Virus record (IMG/VR): IMGVR_UViG_3300034061_005520
Span: 88,677-152,676 of that record
Strand: one strand, 5' to 3'
Origin: a virus
DNA: 64,000 bases
Part shown: positions 1-7,060 of the stretch, piece after piece
Layout of the letters: the number at the start of each line of letters is the position of its first letter
Numbering within the stretch: the stretch's first letter is position 1
The notes under the pieces: model-generated
What the model was told of the DNA's origin: nothing
What the model saw: the letters and a program-made list of their open reading frames with translations, nothing else
The model's database searches: none
Position numbers and translations under genes: made by a program

Positions 1-545
1 TCTCCGCCCAGTTCACGATCTAATATGTCCAAAATCTCTTTATTTGCCACACTATCTCCTAGGGTTCCCTTAGAGTGAGTTTGATGAATTAAAGAAAAGT
101 CTTCTACTCCTGTTAGATACATAAGGTTCTTTTTAGCATCGTTTCTTTTACTCCAACTAGCGTATAGATCACAATCCGCTTTGTTATTATATTTAGAGCA
201 CTGACTAACGCTAACCTTACAGTGAGCATCATACAGAGGGCATGTTAAGCAGGGTTTATTGGGGCGTTGGTAATTATCTCTCTTATAGTTAAAAAGACGA
301 TTCCTAACGTGGGTCCATAAGAAGTTTTCTAGTGGTCGTACACCATCATAATTTTTAACACCCTCCAAAGCAAATATGGTTATTTGCTGTTTCATATCCT
401 CGTGCTCATGATAGCCGAACTTAAACTTATAGGCCAATTTTTTGCTAATAACTTCAATAACTTCTAATAGTTCACTTTCAGATACTTTGACCTTCTTGCG
501 CGCTTTGGTCTTTTTCTTTTTGGTCTGGTTGGGTTTCTTCTTCAT
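1..545 (-). CDS. Phage sigma factor, T4 gp55-like (partial, runs off left edge)
   Basis: Reverse reading frame open from an ATG at 545 to the window edge; no stop seen. About 20 N-terminal residues are Lys/Arg-rich. Residues 36-92 read like sigma70 region 2: a KKLAYKFKFGYHEHEDMKQQ core helix, then GVRPLENFLWTHVRNRL, then a basic KRDNYQRP stretch, matching the core-binding and -10-recognition helices. A cysteine cluster follows (CLTC at 99-102, further Cys near 109, 116 and 125), which may bind metal. In T4 the equivalent protein (gp55) directs host RNA polymerase to late promoters. The start is uncertain: it is the only Met upstream of region 2 and overlaps the upstream small gene by about 68 bases. 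Region 2 similarity is seen; late-gene role is inferred. Confidence 0.75.
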   Translation of the reverse strand, partial: MKKKPNQTKKKKTKARKKVKVSESELLEVIEVISKKLAYKFKFGYHEHEDMKQQITIFALEGVKNYDGVRPLENFLWTHVRNRLFNYKRDNYQRPNKPCLTCPLYDAHCKVSVSQCSKYNNKADCDLYASWSKRNDAKKNLMYLTGVEDFSLIHQTHSKGTLGDSVANKEILDILDRELGG

Positions 546-675
546 TATTTTCTTGTAGTAATTGTGCTATGCTCTTTTCTGGATCTTTAATTTTAAGCTC
601 TTTAGCTACTTCTGCTTCTAATGAGGCGCTAGCTTTGGTGTCTAGAACGGAAGGAATAAATTGGTAATTATCCAT
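478..675 (-). CDS. Small acidic protein upstream of sigma factor
   Basis: 65 residues, start chosen at the ATG at 675 because AAGAGG sits 6 bases before it; an earlier Met at 702 has no ribosome site. Rich in Glu, Gln and Lys, with a Q/E/K-rich tail; no recognised domain. Its end overlaps the sigma-factor start in another frame, so the two are probably co-transcribed and perhaps translationally coupled. Confidence 0.55.
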   Translation of the reverse strand: MDNYQFIPSVLDTKASASLEAEVAKELKIKDPEKSIAQLLQENNEEETQPDQKEKDQSAQEGQSI

Positions 676-684
676 GGTGGCCTC

Positions 685-712
685 TTGCGAAAAAATGGTC
701 AAGCTATACTAT
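685..712 (+). promoter_or_regulatory. Sigma70-type promoter for the SANT/AT-hook gene
   Basis: TTGCGA, 16-base spacer, TACTAT. A reverse-strand -35 (TTGACA, complement of 735-740) with an A/T-rich -10 region near 710-717 overlaps it, so the two genes appear to be driven by overlapping divergent promoters. Confidence 0.45.
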
Positions 713-751
713 ATAGTAGTTGATACACAAATTTTGTCAAAAGGAGAGTAT

Positions 752-982
752 ATGGCTACATATAAAAAGTGGACAGACGCTGAACTGCAGTTCATTCGAG
801 ATAATCTTAATAGTTTAGCGGATAAGGACTTGGCCAATAAGCTTAGTGGTATGACCGGAGAAAATATTAGTCAAGCTATGGTTAGAAGGCAAAGACGAAA
901 GCTGGGCGTTAATAAGCCTAGGGGTCGTCCTCGCAAGGTTGTGGCGATTTCGGCTAATGATCAAAGTAGTACTGTGGGCTAA
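752..982 (+). CDS. Small DNA-binding protein, SANT/Myb-like plus AT-hook
   Basis: 76 residues. AAGGAGAG lies 5-6 bases before the ATG at 752. Residues 4-50 have the pattern of a SANT/Myb-like helix-turn-helix (KKWTDAELQFIRDN, then DLANKL, then MVRRQRRKLG), and residues 57-64 (KPRGRPRK) are a textbook AT-hook that inserts in the minor groove. Likely a small transcription or DNA-packaging regulator. A terminator follows directly. Domain assignment is by motif only. Confidence 0.7.
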   Translation: MATYKKWTDAELQFIRDNLNSLADKDLANKLSGMTGENISQAMVRRQRRKLGVNKPRGRPRKVVAISANDQSSTVG

Positions 983-992
983 ATATCACAAA

Positions 993-1029
993 GAAAAGGG
1001 GCCTGGCAAAAAGCTGGGCCTCTTTTTTT
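993..1029 (+). terminator. Rho-independent terminator
   Basis: GGCCTGGC and GCTGGGCC pair (with G-U wobbles) around an AAAAA loop and are followed by a run of seven T. Confidence 0.8.
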
Positions 1030-1048
1030 ATAACTATAGGGAGAGAGA

Positions 1049-1360
1049 ATGATGAAAAATATTATTTTAGGATTAGTTTTGATGTTGTGTGTTTTTGGTG
1101 AGAGGGGATTTGCTAATGAAGTAAGCTTTTATAATTATGGTTATGCTCCAGCATCTCCGGTAGTTGTAAATGTTCCACAGGTTCAAACAACGTGGGTTCC
1201 TATATCAACAGTTGTTAGTCAGCCAGTTGTTTATTATACAACTTATGTGTGGACCAATCCTGTGGTTGTTAATCCGTCGTGGGGCTTGGTGGAAAAGCAT
1301 AGATGTTTTATGTGGCCACCTAGATATTATTATGCGCCTTATCAGGCATATAAATACTAA
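1049..1360 (+). CDS. Secreted Val/Tyr/Pro-rich protein
   Basis: 103 residues. A signal peptide is evident: MMKN, a hydrophobic core IILGLVLMLCVFG and a likely cleavage after GFA-N near residue 23. The mature part is rich in Val, Tyr, Pro and Trp (VVYYTTYVW; MWPPRYYYAPY) without a recognised domain. Start ATG follows AGGGAGAGAGA; a second ATG is 3 bases on. Function unknown; exported phage proteins of this sort may act at the cell envelope. Confidence 0.7.
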   Translation: MMKNIILGLVLMLCVFGERGFANEVSFYNYGYAPASPVVVNVPQVQTTWVPISTVVSQPVVYYTTYVWTNPVVVNPSWGLVEKHRCFMWPPRYYYAPYQAYKY

Positions 1361-1378
1361 TCGGTTAAGTTCAAAAAT

Positions 1379-1405
1379 TAGCAGGCTTCGGCCTGCTTTT
1401 TTTAT
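1379..1405 (+). terminator. Rho-independent terminator
   Basis: AGCAGGC, TTCG loop, GCCTGCT, then a T tract: a strong intrinsic terminator ending the secreted-protein gene, and lying between convergent genes. Confidence 0.9.
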
Positions 1406-1456
1406 TGACTTTTGAAATTTTCTAATAAAAGAGTTAGGATAATAGTATAAATTATA

Positions 1457-1906
1457 TTAACCTATATCAAAACCAATAGAAAACCTATTACATTTTGACC
1501 AAACACAATGCCACTGTGGAATATCAAAAATTCTAATATTAAAACCAGTTTCATCTTTATCTATTATAATATTATCTTTTTCCACGTCATACCAATTCAT
1601 ACCACTATCACCACTTTCTGACCACGATATATATATTCTTTTGCCAGATTTTGGACCGTTAGTATGCCACCCCATGCCGCCGTGTGGTGGATAAAATATG
1701 AGATTTTTGCATCTATACCCTAAAAATTCCATGTGCTCTTCTAAAAATATTTTTTGAAAATAGCCGGTTTTGTTTTCATAATCCAACAAGTCTAATGGTC
1801 TATCGAATAGTTTATCAAAATTAAAATCTGTCGTATTAACATAATTTGTGCGATTAATATTATTTAATAGATGTTTGATGCTTATATTATCTAATTTAAA
1901 ATTCAT
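1457..1906 (-). CDS. 2OG-Fe(II) oxygenase-like protein (prolyl-hydroxylase type), HxN variant
   Basis: 149 residues. The order YPPHGGMGWHTN (72-83), IYISW (91-95), then WHCVWSKCNRFSIGF (132-146) follows the double-stranded beta-helix oxygenases of phage and prolyl-hydroxylase type, with proximal metal motif H81-x-N83, distal H133 and a 2-oxoglutarate-binding Arg141 followed by Ser. In canonical enzymes the proximal motif is HxD; here it is HxN, so activity is not assured. The start overlaps the end of the upstream fibre gene by 4 bases (ATGA-type overlap), implying coupled translation with the Pro/Thr-rich fibre. Substrate (fibre prolines, or something else) is inference. Confidence 0.6.
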   Translation of the reverse strand: MNFKLDNISIKHLLNNINRTNYVNTTDFNFDKLFDRPLDLLDYENKTGYFQKIFLEEHMEFLGYRCKNLIFYPPHGGMGWHTNGPKSGKRIYISWSESGDSGMNWYDVEKDNIIIDKDETGFNIRIFDIPQWHCVWSKCNRFSIGFDIG

Positions 1907-3333
1907 TGTATATTAGCTGAAAAAGATTGTACTCTCGCTCCCCATTCGTTTAAGATATACAATCTGATTATATCATTAGTAGCCACAGAAAATGTTGTAG
2001 ATCTAGACAGTGTGGCTCCGGTTGGGAAGGATGGATCCCAAGCCAATGTGTTGTTTTTCGTGACCTGTATTATATCACACCCAAAATCACCACAACCACT
2101 GCGTACTGTCATTGTCAGACTTAATATTCCGGCAGTAAGAGATGTGAACATTAAATATGTGCCATTATTTTCAACTAATCCATTCCATATTAATGGACTA
2201 GAAGATGTTCCAGAACCCGCAGATGTATTAAATACCCCAGTTGAAGCTTTTTGTAATAAAGCTGAAGGAGAAGGAGTAGTAGTCGGGGCGATTGTGGTTG
2301 TAGTTGTCGGGACAGCCGTGGTCGTGGTTGGCACTACCGTTGTTGTGGTTGGTGCTACTGTTGTGGTTGGCACTACCGTTGTTGTGGTTGGCACTACCGT
2401 TGTTGTGGTTGGTGCTACTGTTGTGGTTGGCACTACCGTGGTAGTTGTTGTGGGAGTAACCGTGGTCGTGGTTGGCGCTACTGTGGTCGTGGTTGTGGGA
2501 GCAACCGTTGTTGTGGTTGGCGCTACTGTGGTCGTGGTTGTGGGAGCAACCGTTGTTGTGGTTGGCACTACCGTGGTAGTTGTTGTGGGAGTAACCGTGG
2601 TCGTGGTTGGCGCTACTGTGGTCGTGGTTGTGGGAGCAACCGTTGTTGTGGTTGGCGCTACTGTGGTCGTGGTTGTGGGAGCAACCGTTGTTGTGGTTGG
2701 CGCTACTGTGGTCGTGGTTGTGGGAGCAACCGTTGTTGTGGTTGGCGCTACTGTGGTAGTTGAGAACGGTCCGCTAGTTGTAGTGGACAATCCCGTGCAG
2801 TCGGTAAAAGCTTGGTCGTTATCAAATATGGTAATGGGGAATCCAATTTTATCTATTCTTTTGGTTATAATAAGCTCAGAGTTATTATTTAAAGATGATA
2901 AGCTATTGAATATTGTGGTGGGTCTATAGGACGTATATCCAGAACCAGAAGGATTAACAGCATAAATGGTATCTATATGAGATTTACATTCATTAGAAAT
3001 AGAGTCTAGAGACACATTAGGGCCATTATATGCTAGAATATTTAATTGTTGAGCAGTAGAATAGATCAGAGTGGGGTTTGTGGGTTGTAGAGATGGTGGT
3101 ATATCTATGGAAACGGGCTGTTGTGAGACGATGATATAGGACACATTAGACTTTAGAGTGGATAGTGAATTAAATAAAGATGCTGGATTGTATGATATGT
3201 ATCCCGATCCACTATTGTTTGTGGCATAAATGGCCGATATATGCTGTGAACTACCGAAAATTGAGCTTGCGGGAGTGTCCTGAAATGTCCATTCTACTAT
3301 GGTGATTCTTTTATTTAAAATTATTTGAGTCAT
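1903..3333 (-). CDS. Mucin-like Thr/Pro-rich tail fibre or appendage
   Basis: 476 residues. The N-terminal part contains two copies of an unnamed module of about 50 residues with the signature IYAxNxxGSGYxSYxP, then FNSLSxL and a YIIxS-like strand. Residues about 188-350 are a low-complexity stalk of VAPTTTT repeats. The C-terminal roughly 120 residues form a predicted beta-rich domain with CGDFGCD, probably the tip. Related to the protein starting at 62389. Thr-dense Pro-spaced repeats are classic O-glycosylation substrates in other organisms. Assignment as a fibre is inferred from composition and phage context. Confidence 0.65.
   Translation of the reverse strand: MTQIILNKRITIVEWTFQDTPASSIFGSSQHISAIYATNNSGSGYISYNPASLFNSLSTLKSNVSYIIVSQQPVSIDIPPSLQPTNPTLIYSTAQQLNILAYNGPNVSLDSISNECKSHIDTIYAVNPSGSGYTSYRPTTIFNSLSSLNNNSELIITKRIDKIGFPITIFDNDQAFTDCTGLSTTTSGPFSTTTVAPTTTTVAPTTTTTVAPTTTTVAPTTTTTVAPTTTTVAPTTTTTVAPTTTTVTPTTTTTVVPTTTTVAPTTTTTVAPTTTTVAPTTTTTVAPTTTTVTPTTTTTVVPTTTVAPTTTTVVPTTTTVVPTTTVAPTTTTVVPTTTTAVPTTTTTIAPTTTPSPSALLQKASTGVFNTSAGSGTSSSPLIWNGLVENNGTYLMFTSLTAGILSLTMTVRSGCGDFGCDIIQVTKNNTLAWDPSFPTGATLSRSTTFSVATNDIIRLYILNEWGARVQSFSANIQ
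2270..2762 (-). repeat. Tandem repeat encoding the Thr/Pro stalk (45-base unit)
   Basis: Imperfect tandem array; the commonest unit is 45 bases (15 codons, VAPTTTTTVAPTTTT), with shorter variants at the 3' end of the coding strand. Such arrays change length easily by slippage or recombination. The opposite strand is also open here (a Val/Gly shadow frame), an artefact of composition. Confidence 0.85.
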
Positions 3334-3463
3334 TTTGGTGTCCTATTATTAATGTAGCACATGTTATGATTTACACCGCATCGGGGTGTTGACTTTACAA
3401 AATTTTCTGATAGGCTGGCAACTAGTGGCAAAAATGTTCACAAAGTTTCGAAAGGACTCGACT

Positions 3464-4708
3464 ATGAAGAAGACTACTCTAGGGATAGAGAATCTAGAAA
3501 ATAGGTCTCTTTTAACTCCTGTGGTGGCAATTATAGATAGCGGCATAGATATTAATCATGAAGGTTTAAAAGATAGTTTGTGGAAAAATCCTGGGGAAAT
3601 AGTGGCTAATAATATTGATGATGATAACAATGGATATGTGGATGATATCTATGGGTGGAATTTTAGCGGAAATAATAATGTGGTGCAGGATGGGTACGGT
3701 CATGGTACTCATGTGGGTGGGATAGTATCTAGTTATGGGGCGGTTAAAATAATGGTGTTGAAATTTCAGGATGATAGGGGATTGGGTTTTACGGGCGATG
3801 CTATAAGGTCTATTGATTATGTGGTGATGATGAAAAGGGATTTTGGGGTGGATGTGGTGGCTATAAATAATAGTTGGGGTGGAACTACTGGTTATTCGAG
3901 CGCGTTAGATGGCGCTATAACTAGAGCGGGCGAACAGAATATAGTTTTTGTTGCAGCTGCTGGGAATAGTGGATCAGATAATGATCTTGTTCCTAGATAT
4001 CCTAGTTCTTACCCTCAGTCTAATATTATAGCTGTTGCGGCTTGTGGGTCAGATAATGTAACCTTGGCGGGGTTTTCTAATTATGGAAAAAATAGTGTAG
4101 ATGTTGCGGCTCGTGGAACAGCAATATATTCAACACTACCTGGTAATAGATATGGATATTTGAGTGGAACTAGTATGGCTGCTCCTCAAGTTAGTGGAAC
4201 AATAGCAGCATTGTGCAGAAAATATGGGCCTATGAGAGTGGAGGATATTAGAGCGAAAATTTTTAGTACTGTTGATACTAGTGTGGGATTGATGGATAAA
4301 GTGAGTAGTGGGGGATCTTTAAATGCTGGTCGGGCCTTGGGGGATGAGAGTTTTAAAGTGGTGGCTCCTTCTTTGCCAGTAGTTGTTAAAAGCTGGAATG
4401 AGAGAGTGGTGGGGCGAGTTGATATAATGAATATTAATAGAGTGAGAGGGTGGACTTTAGATTCTGATAGGATTCATGATAGGGTTAGGGTCAAAGTATT
4501 AATTAATAATGTGGTGGTGAGCGTGGCGGATGCTAATAGATATAGAAACGATCTGAGGCGTTGGGGCGATGGTAGCCATGGATTCGACTTTAGATTAAAT
4601 CGCAGAATGTTCGCTAGAGGATGGAATGAGGTCAAGGTGGTGGCTGAGAATAAAGATACGGGGGAGCTTAAGGTTATAGGTTTCAAGAGAATTAGGAGAA
4701 TAATATAA
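3464..4708 (+). CDS. Subtilisin-like serine protease with LExRxLL export motif
   Basis: 414 residues from the ATG at 3464 (AAAGGA 6 bases upstream; an earlier in-frame Met lacks a ribosome site). Residues 11-17 are LENRSLL, resembling the LEPR-XLL type N-terminal motif found on exported planctomycete proteins. Peptidase S8 triad: D25 in AIIDSG, H80 in GHGTHVGG, S237 in GTSMAAP, with oxyanion N168 in AAAGNSG. There is no long propeptide, which is unusual. Residues about 335-414 form a separate beta-type domain (VVGRVDIM, RGWTLD, ADANRYRNDL, HGFDF) like accessory domains of bacterial surface proteins. Probably acts outside the cell or on the host envelope, or matures virion proteins. Confidence 0.85.
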   Translation: MKKTTLGIENLENRSLLTPVVAIIDSGIDINHEGLKDSLWKNPGEIVANNIDDDNNGYVDDIYGWNFSGNNNVVQDGYGHGTHVGGIVSSYGAVKIMVLKFQDDRGLGFTGDAIRSIDYVVMMKRDFGVDVVAINNSWGGTTGYSSALDGAITRAGEQNIVFVAAAGNSGSDNDLVPRYPSSYPQSNIIAVAACGSDNVTLAGFSNYGKNSVDVAARGTAIYSTLPGNRYGYLSGTSMAAPQVSGTIAALCRKYGPMRVEDIRAKIFSTVDTSVGLMDKVSSGGSLNAGRALGDESFKVVAPSLPVVVKSWNERVVGRVDIMNINRVRGWTLDSDRIHDRVRVKVLINNVVVSVADANRYRNDLRRWGDGSHGFDFRLNRRMFARGWNEVKVVAENKDTGELKVIGFKRIRRII

Positions 4709-4971
4709 TGGCTATTAAACTGGCCAATTTAGTATAGGGGTGCCTACTATTTTTGGACCTCCGGCGACTTTAGGCCGCCCAAATTGTGTACCTTATCTAA
4801 ATTGAAAAAACCTCCCTTGCCCTAAAGCCTTATGAGGCAAGAGTTTAGGGCGAGTATGGCCCGCAAAATTTGTCCTAAGTACTTATGTAGCAAGGATTTA
4901 CGTTAAATAAATATCTTTCAAGTATACGTTGGGATATGTCGATATTGTATATATAAGAAAGAGAGGCTATA
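4709..4971. other. Intergenic stretch holding the first stem-loop element
   Basis: No credible gene. Contains GCCCTAAA/TTTAGGGC and CTTGCC/GGCAAG inverted repeats, then the stem-loop described next, and an A/T-rich promoter-like stretch (GATATTGTATATATAAG) before the ATG at 4972. Confidence 0.5.
4819..4886. repeat. Promoter-associated stem-loop element, copy 1 (divergent)
   Basis: TTTAGGGCGAG...CCTAAGTACTTA resembles the later copies, with an extra inverted repeat upstream (GCCCTAAA/TTTAGGGC) that can pair alternatively. Confidence 0.55.
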
Positions 4972-5148
4972 ATGTACGATATGATTTTGGCTATCACGTT
5001 CATGGGATTTGGGGTTGGATACGAGGGATATAGTGATGGGAAATATTATCTTGGGACGTATACTCCTACTAAGGAATATGGGTGGGTTGTAGAGAATGGG
5101 GAAATTCATTTAGATTCTATTCTAGAAAAAACAAATGTTCAGTATTGA
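4972..5148 (+). CDS. Hypothetical protein, 58 aa
   Basis: MYDMILAITFMGFG start, preceded by AAGAAAGAGAGG. A short hydrophobic N-terminus, then a Tyr/Gly-rich segment. Its stop codon lies inside the -35 box of the next promoter. No family recognised. Confidence 0.55.
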   Translation: MYDMILAITFMGFGVGYEGYSDGKYYLGTYTPTKEYGWVVENGEIHLDSILEKTNVQY

Positions 5149-5173
5149 CCACAAATAGCCGATACTGTATAAT
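5145..5173 (+). promoter_or_regulatory. Sigma70-type promoter with internal GCCGATA
   Basis: TTGACC, 17-base spacer containing GCCGATA, TATAAT. Drives the gene at 5205. Confidence 0.85.
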
Positions 5174-5204
5174 AGATACAACACAAGAGAAGAAGGAAAG
5201 AACA

Positions 5205-5357
5205 ATGGAAAACGATCTGCTGTATATGGCTCGCTCGCTGGGTTTCGAAGGAGAATCGCGGGAGGATCTGAATAGACTGTGCGATGAGCATAAGGTATCG
5301 GACGATATGCGAGAGAAGATGGTTAAGGAATACGAAGAAGGATATTTTGATTGGTGA
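5205..5357 (+). CDS. Small charged protein, 50 aa
   Basis: Start follows AGAAGGAAAG. Mostly helical, Glu/Asp/Arg-rich (MARSLGFEGESREDLNRL), ending in EEGYFDW. Unknown function; own promoter suggests an early gene. Confidence 0.65.
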   Translation: MENDLLYMARSLGFEGESREDLNRLCDEHKVSDDMREKMVKEYEEGYFDW

Positions 5358-5371
5358 ATATCGGTACAGTA

Positions 5372-5399
5372 TTGATTCCTAAAGATTTTGTGGTATAAT
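5372..5399 (+). promoter_or_regulatory. Sigma70-type promoter, CCGATA just downstream of -10
   Basis: TTGATT, 16-base spacer, TATAAT, then ACCGATATAAG. Here the shared motif lies in the initially transcribed region rather than in the spacer. Confidence 0.8.
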
Positions 5400-5428
5400 A
5401 CCGATATAAGAAGTAAAGGAGAAAAGAG

Positions 5429-5515
5429 ATGAGTTGCCCTGACCCACTGTATGATTATGCTGATTGGCTCGAAGAAGACGAAAGGGAATACGATGAACCC
5501 GAATCAGACGAGTAG
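5429..5515 (+). CDS. Tiny acidic protein, 28 aa
   Basis: Start follows AAAGGAGAAAAG, a good ribosome site. MSCPDPLYDYADW resembles the N-terminus of the acidic protein at 8967 (MSHPDPCYD), so the two are probably paralogues. Very acidic. Function unknown. Confidence 0.6.
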   Translation: MSCPDPLYDYADWLEEDEREYDEPESDE

Positions 5516-5570
5516 CGAATTGGCTATGATTGTTGCTATTCTTAAGGATATGAATAGTAAACGTAAGTAG
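5493..5570 (+). CDS. Tiny protein, 25 aa
   Basis: Starts inside the previous gene in another frame and ends in NSKRK. No domain. Weak support: right position before the stem-loop and no stop, but very short. Confidence 0.35.
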   Translation: MNPNQTSSELAMIVAILKDMNSKRK

Positions 5571-5578
5571 TTGCTACG

Positions 5579-5626
5579 TAAGCACTTAGGGCGAGCCGGC
5601 CCCGCAAAATTTGACGTAAGTGCTTA
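5579..5626. repeat. Stem-loop element, copy 2
   Basis: Perfect 10-base arms TAAGCACTTA/TAAGTGCTTA enclosing GGGCGAGCCGGCCCCGC and AAAATTTG. The clearest copy; followed by an A/T tract and a promoter. Confidence 0.9.
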
Positions 5627-5671
5627 TCCCGTAACGAGTTATATCTAATCTAAAAAAACATTTGTATAGTA

Positions 5672-5699
5672 TTGACTTTTAAAGAATCTTTGGTATAAT
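5672..5699 (+). promoter_or_regulatory. Sigma70-type promoter
   Basis: TTGACT, 16-base spacer, TATAAT followed by GTCGATATAAG, very like the promoter at 5372. Confidence 0.8.
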
Positions 5700-5736
5700 G
5701 TCGATATAAGAAGTAAGAAAGAAAGAGAGAAAGAAG

Positions 5737-5883
5737 ATGATGAATAAGACTATGAAGAATGCAAGTAAGAGAATTAAGAATCTTCAGATTCGTGAAAAGG
5801 CATATGCTATGCCGATTGTGAATAAAGATATGATGATGAATGATGAAAGCGTAAAGAAGTTTTTTGAGAGTATGAAAAACTAA
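5737..5883 (+). CDS. Small basic Met-rich protein, 48 aa
   Basis: Start ATGATG follows GAGAGAAAGAAG. Lys/Met/Asn-rich helix; no recognised family. Stop lies just before the next -35. Confidence 0.55.
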   Translation: MMNKTMKNASKRIKNLQIREKAYAMPIVNKDMMMNDESVKKFFESMKN

Positions 5884-5886
5884 CGC

Positions 5887-5916
5887 TTGACAACAAACTA
5901 TCCGATAAGGTATAAT
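5887..5916 (+). promoter_or_regulatory. Promoter giving a probable leaderless mRNA
   Basis: TTGACA, 18-base spacer with TCCGATA, TATAAT, then exactly 6 bases before the ATG at 5923, so the expected +1 is the A of the start codon. Confidence 0.8.
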
Positions 5917-5922
5917 GTGATC

Positions 5923-6072
5923 ATGGGAAACAAGAAACATATCTGGTGGACAACCGCTAATCGGATTGGTGATCGCTTTGTGCTGTATGTGAATGGGGAA
6001 ATTATGGGTAATTACCTCACTCTTGACGAATGTTGGAATCTTTATCAGGCTATCTCAAAGGAAACAAAATGA
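5923..6072 (+). CDS. Hypothetical protein, 49 aa, probably leaderless
   Basis: MGNKKHIWWTTANRIGDRF; small alpha/beta-looking protein with two Trp. No ribosome site; start falls at the predicted transcription start. Overlaps the next gene by 4 bases. Confidence 0.65.
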   Translation: MGNKKHIWWTTANRIGDRFVLYVNGEIMGNYLTLDECWNLYQAISKETK

Positions 6073-6266
6073 GCGTTTATTCTTTTGCTTGGTTGGTTGA
6101 GGCTATGCGTACTCGTCGTGAAATCATTCTGGTAAGCCATGATTGCAAGCCTGTAAAGGGTTTGGTGAATGGTATTCGGCCGGAAGATGGTAGCGGAAAG
6201 AATTGGCTTGTGACCATTTGTTCAGTAGGCCAACCATCTAAGGAAGTGTTTGTTCAGGCGTCGTAA
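6069..6266 (+). CDS. Hypothetical protein, 65 aa
   Basis: ATGA overlap with the gene before; MSVYSFAWLVEAMRTRREIILVSHD then GLVNGIRPEDGSGKNWLVTI, which reads as a small beta-barrel-like fold (an RNA- or DNA-binding OB/SH3 shape is possible). No family recognised. Confidence 0.65.
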   Translation: MSVYSFAWLVEAMRTRREIILVSHDCKPVKGLVNGIRPEDGSGKNWLVTICSVGQPSKEVFVQAS

Positions 6267-6280
6267 GGCGTTGTGAACAA

Positions 6281-6325
6281 AGGACTTACGGCGAGCCGGC
6301 GCCGCGAAATTCGCCCTAAGTATAT
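6281..6325. repeat. Stem-loop element, copy 3
   Basis: AGGACTTACGGCGA pairs with TCGCCCTAAGTAT around a GCCGGCGCCGC core; A/T tract and promoter follow. Confidence 0.85.
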
Positions 6326-6383
6326 GCTACATATAGACTTACAACGCAAAATAAAAAATCTGAAAAAATTCATGTGGCTAGGC

Positions 6384-6412
6384 TTGACAAGCCGATATTA
6401 GTAGTGTAGAAT
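6384..6412 (+). promoter_or_regulatory. Promoter with GCCGATA spacer
   Basis: TTGACA, 17-base spacer AAGCCGATATTAGTAG-type, TAGAAT. An ATG at 6419 lies 6 bases after the -10, as in leaderless genes here. Confidence 0.85.
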
Positions 6413-6442
6413 CGTGGTATGAGAAAGAAAGAGGAAAAGAAG

Positions 6443-6634
6443 ATGACTTTGGAAGTTTATCAGAATGGTTCGGCTGTTGGTTTCGTTCGTGCTAAGAATA
6501 CGCTCGAAGCGTATAAGATTGTGAGAGAGTTCTTTCCGGATTGCTCTAATGTTCGCACTGGACATTTGCCGATCTCTGATGTAAGATGCGTAAAGGTGAA
6601 CGATAACGTCTATACTTGGAACCTTACCAAATGA
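6443..6634 (+). CDS. Hypothetical protein, 63 aa
   Basis: Start taken at 6443 (GAGGAAAAGAAG before it); an alternative leaderless start is the ATG at 6419, adding MRKKEEKK. MTLEVYQNGSAVGFVRAKNTLEAYKIVREFFPD has a beta-beta-alpha pattern. Overlaps the next gene (ATGA). Confidence 0.65.
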   Translation: MTLEVYQNGSAVGFVRAKNTLEAYKIVREFFPDCSNVRTGHLPISDVRCVKVNDNVYTWNLTK

Positions 6635-6837
6635 GTCCTGAACTAATCGCTATGGCTTGCCTGTTTGTGGTGGGTATTATTATCATGGGATTGGTTTGTG
6701 CTGTGCTTGCTATTGGGGATACCCTGTGTAAAAGAATGGCCGAAAAAGAATTGAATGATGCGGGGTTTGGGACTGATGGATTTATCAGTACAGATGAGGA
6801 TGGTGTTCGGTGGCTCGTAGGATATAAAAAGGATTAA
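6631..6837 (+). CDS. Single-pass membrane protein, 68 aa
   Basis: Hydrophobic helix at residues 5-30 (LIAMACLFVVGIIIMGLVCAVLAIG), then a soluble tail ending in GVRWLVGYKKD. Likely anchored in the cytoplasmic membrane. Function unknown. Confidence 0.65.
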   Translation: MSPELIAMACLFVVGIIIMGLVCAVLAIGDTLCKRMAEKELNDAGFGTDGFISTDEDGVRWLVGYKKD

Positions 6838-6852
6838 AGAAAGGAACACGGG

Positions 6853-6963
6853 ATGTTCGATAATATAGATATAGATTGGACGTGGATGCTTGTGGGATTT
6901 GTTGTTGGTATTGGTAGTGCTTGGTTTGTTTCTGATTTGGTTTTTCCTATAAGGAAGAAATAA
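6853..6963 (+). CDS. Small membrane protein, 36 aa
   Basis: One hydrophobic segment (WMLVGFVVGIGSAWFV) followed by FPIRKK. Start follows AAGGAACACGGG. Its stop overlaps the next start (TAATG). Confidence 0.55.
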   Translation: MFDNIDIDWTWMLVGFVVGIGSAWFVSDLVFPIRKK

Positions 6964-7040
6964 TGAATCTTTACGATAAGGTAGTGCTTTCTGTATCCTT
7001 TGCTTTCGGTTGTGTGGTTGCTTGGGTGATTAACTCTTAA
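6963..7040 (+). CDS. Tiny membrane protein, 25 aa
   Basis: MNLYDKVVLSVSFAFGCVVAW; one possible membrane helix, TAATG overlap with the gene before. Confidence 0.4.
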   Translation: MNLYDKVVLSVSFAFGCVVAWVINS

Positions 7041-7060
7041 CCTAAGTGGTTGACACATAA

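Noticed and set aside
2270-2762. CRISPR-like regular repeats
   Set aside because: Repeats are contiguous, in frame and coding, with no spacers; the same is true of 63591-64000.
2012-2929. Long forward open frame (Val/Gly repeats) opposite the Thr/Pro fibre
   Set aside because: Antisense of the repeat array; no ribosome site, extreme composition, and the reverse frame has conserved non-repeat ends.
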